Source of the DNA: Lachnospiraceae bacterium
GTDB lineage: Bacteria; Bacillota; Clostridia; Lachnospirales; Lachnospiraceae
Direction of reading: 5' to 3'
NCBI GenBank assembly: GCA_022845895.1
Contig: AP025573.1
Span: 422,001-486,000, forward strand
Length of the DNA stretch: 64,000 nt
The translations under genes were made by a program, and so were the position numbers. Position 1 is the first letter of the stretch, and every line of letters starts with the position of its first letter. Of the stretch, positions 62,043 through 64,000 are shown in pieces. Below the pieces are notes generated by a model. The model was not told the DNA's origin. It was given only the letters and a program-made list of their open reading frames with translations, and did no database searches.

Positions 62043-63847
62043 AGCCGGAAATCAAGAAGCTGCTTATCCTAAATCTCCCGTATCTGCTCTTTGTCTGGCT
62101 CTTTGATAAAGTGGGCGCGGCTGTCCGGCTCTCCCCCGGCGCGGACGCAAGCGCAAAGCTGCTACATCTTGGGGACGGTTTTACCGCCGCCTTTTCCAGT
62201 ATCGCGCCGAGCTTCCACCCGGCAGACTTAGCTTTAGGCATTGCGGGGGCGGTCATTGTCCGGCTGATTATCTACACCAAAGGCAAGAACGCGAAGAAAT
62301 ACCGCCGCGGGACAGAATACGGTTCGGCGCGTTGGGGCGGGGCTGACGACATAAAGCCGTACACCGACCCGGTATTTGAGAACAATATCCCCTTAACGCA
62401 GACGGAACGGCTCACCATGAACAGCCGCCCGAAGCAGCCGAAATACGCAAGAAACAAAAATATCCTTGTAATCGGCGGTTCCGGCAGCGGCAAGACCCGG
62501 TTCTTTGTGAAACCGTCGCTCATGCAATGTACGTCAAAGGATTTTCCAACGTCGTATATCGTCACTGACCCGAAAGGAACACTGATTTTGGAAACCGGGA
62601 AAATGTTACAGCGGTACAAATACCGTATCAAAGTGCTAAATACGATTAACTTCAAAAAATCCATGAAATACAATCCCTTTGCCTATCTGCGGAGCGAAAA
62701 GGACATTTTGAAGTTAGTCAATACCATTATCGCCAACACCAAAGGCGACGGGGAAAAATCCGGCGAGGATTTCTGGGTGAAAGCGGAAAAGCTCTACTAC
62801 ACCGCGCTAATCGGCTACATCTGGTATGAAGCCCCGGAGGACGAGAAGAACTTCACGACGCTGCTTGAGATGATAAATGCGTCGGAAGCCCGCGAGGACG
62901 ACGAGGATTTCCAGAACCCGGTTGACCTCATGTTTGAACGTCTGGAAGAAAAAGACCCGGAACATTTTGCAGTCAAGCAGTACAAAAAATACAAACTTGC
63001 GGCGGGCAAGACCGCAAAAAGCATACTTATCTCATGCGGCGCGAGGTTAGCCCCATTCGACATTAAGGAGCTGCGGGAGCTTATGGAAACCGACGAAATG
63101 GAGCTTGACACCATAGGCGACAGAAAGACCGCCCTTTTCGTCATCATCAGCGACACCGACGACACTTTTAACTTTGTCGTTTCAATCCTTTACACACAGC
63201 TATTCAACTTGCTTTGTGACAAGGCAGATGATGAATACGGCGGGCGGCTTCCCGTCCATGTTAGGTGCTTACTTGATGAATTTGCGAATATCGGGCAGAT
63301 ACCAAAGTTTGAAAAGCTCATTGCAACGATACGGAGCCGGGAAATATCCGCGTCAATCATCTTGCAGAGCCAGTCACAGCTAAAAGCCATTTACAAAGAC
63401 AACGCCGATACCATAGTCGGCAACTGCGACACCACGCTTTTCTTGGGCGGCAAGGAGAAAACCACCCTTAAAGAAATATCGGAAATTTTAGGAAAAGAAA
63501 CGATAGACAGCTTTAACACGTCCGAAACAAGGGGGCGGGAGCTTTCGCATGGGCTGAACTATCAGAAATTGGGAAAGCAGCTTATGACGGAAGATGAAAT
63601 TGCAGTCATGGACGGAGGGAAATGTATCTTGCAGCTACGCGGGGTGCGCCCGTTCTTTTCGGACAAATTCGACATAACGAAGCACCCGAAATACAAGTAC
63701 CTGTCCGACGCAGACCCGAAGAACGCCTTTGACATGGAAAAGCACCTTAAACGCCGCCCCGCCATTGTCAAGCCCGACGAGGTTTTTGACTATTACGAGC
63801 TTGACGCGGCAGACTTACAGGAGGACGCAGACCATGAGGAAACGTAG
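62039..63847 (+). CDS. VirD4/PcfC-type conjugal coupling ATPase
   Basis: 602 residues. Two N-terminal membrane segments (about 8-25 and 60-80), Walker A GGSGSGKT at 146-153, and the C-terminal RecA-fold with LLDEFANIG (Walker B) and SASIILQSQSQL. It links the relaxosome to the conjugative channel. It appears complete and overlaps the next gene by 14 bp. Confidence 0.93.
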   Translation: MKPEIKKLLILNLPYLLFVWLFDKVGAAVRLSPGADASAKLLHLGDGFTAAFSSIAPSFHPADLALGIAGAVIVRLIIYTKGKNAKKYRRGTEYGSARWGGADDIKPYTDPVFENNIPLTQTERLTMNSRPKQPKYARNKNILVIGGSGSGKTRFFVKPSLMQCTSKDFPTSYIVTDPKGTLILETGKMLQRYKYRIKVLNTINFKKSMKYNPFAYLRSEKDILKLVNTIIANTKGDGEKSGEDFWVKAEKLYYTALIGYIWYEAPEDEKNFTTLLEMINASEAREDDEDFQNPVDLMFERLEEKDPEHFAVKQYKKYKLAAGKTAKSILISCGARLAPFDIKELRELMETDEMELDTIGDRKTALFVIISDTDDTFNFVVSILYTQLFNLLCDKADDEYGGRLPVHVRCLLDEFANIGQIPKFEKLIATIRSREISASIILQSQSQLKAIYKDNADTIVGNCDTTLFLGGKEKTTLKEISEILGKETIDSFNTSETRGRELSHGLNYQKLGKQLMTEDEIAVMDGGKCILQLRGVRPFFSDKFDITKHPKYKYLSDADPKNAFDMEKHLKRRPAIVKPDEVFDYYELDAADLQEDADHEET

Positions 63848-64000
63848 CGCAGAGGAAAAACAAAAGCAGCTTGAACGGTTTTTAATGAATGTTGCGGAAG
63901 CCGCCGACGCTGCATTATGGGAGTATTGGCGGGAAAAGGAAGCGGAACACCGCCGTTTTGCAACGGAGTATGTCACGCGCCGGGGGCTTATCCCGCAACA
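63834..64000 (+). CDS. Start of a conjugative-element protein, cut by window end
   Basis: The ATG at 63834 follows ACAGGAGG by eight bases and 55 codons are open to the window edge. The product is charged and helical (MRKRSAEEKQKQLERFLMNV, then EYWREKEAEHRRF). It lies where small unnamed proteins follow VirD4 in Tn1549-like elements. Family not determined. Confidence 0.7.
   Translation, partial: MRKRSAEEKQKQLERFLMNVAEAADAALWEYWREKEAEHRRFATEYVTRRGLIPQ

Larger units (their letters stand above)
59988..64000 (+). mobile_element. Left part of a Tn1549/CTn5-like integrative conjugative element
   Basis: The gene order RepA-like, DUF5348, PcfB (DUF3801), VirD4/PcfC is that of Tn1549/CTn-type elements. 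Codon use changes abruptly at about 60 kb to C-ending, GC-rich codons. The left boundary is placed at the end of the toxin identity; the exact att core and the right end are not visible. Confidence 0.85.

Overview
The window reads as chromosomal DNA of an endospore-forming, amino-acid-fermenting member of the Clostridia, most likely a Lachnospiraceae near the Clostridium scindens / hylemonae group. This is inferred from spore-coat genes (CotJ), a Bce-type peptide-sensing module, a selenium-dependent D-proline reductase (Stickland) operon, a Firmicutes type VII secretion locus (T7SSb) and a Tn1549/CTn5-like conjugative element. No rRNA is present to fix the species. LAYOUT. 0-9.7 kb: housekeeping and repair genes: OGG-type glycosylase, Nth, macro-domain protein, an XRE regulator with small membrane proteins, a decayed MATE transporter, and a FliB-like protein. 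9.7-14.3 kb: a complete BceAB-RS-like ABC transporter plus two-component system. 14.4-26.2 kb: spore-coat CotJAB fusion and CotJC, YtaF, an M23 peptidase, a PAS-GAF-GGDEF-EAL protein, a P-type ATPase, and small phosphatases and transferases. 26.4-36.2 kb: a PHP-domain gene, then the selenium block yedF, selD (itself a selenoprotein), selA, selB, a LysR regulator, a cysteine-desulfurase-like enzyme, YedE, a TusA-like protein and a DUF3343 protein. 36.3-44.4 kb: TetR regulator, proline racemase prdF (divergent), tRNA-Sec(UCA), then prdC, prdA, a small conserved protein, prdB (selenocysteine at codon 151), prdD and prdE. Together these two blocks hold everything needed to make selenophosphate, charge and deliver Sec, and use it in proline reductase. 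44.4-45.2 kb: no long gene, but two convergent, divergent-in-sequence copies of a roughly 250-nt element whose paired arms covary; this looks like an unrecognised structured RNA and is the most unusual thing in the window. 45.2-47.5 kb: a 51-residue ORF, a YcxB-like membrane protein and a TauE/SafE permease. 47.9-59.99 kb: a T7SSb locus (EsaA, EsxA, EssA, EsaB, LXG toxin, two tandem putative immunity proteins separated by the ghost of a second toxin 3' end, EssB, EssC, a Lap1-like protein). It ends in a 40-codon exact copy of the LXG toxin start, cut at the left junction of the conjugative element that fills 59.99-64 kb (RepA-like, DUF5348, PcfB, VirD4/PcfC, next gene cut by the window end). 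REGULATION. A T-N11-A palindrome, ATAG-N4-TGTCTAT, occurs in front of yedF, between lysR and the desulfurase gene, and in front of prdF, with one-mismatch versions near prdC and the PHP gene. I propose it as the operator of the LysR regulator coded inside the selenium block.
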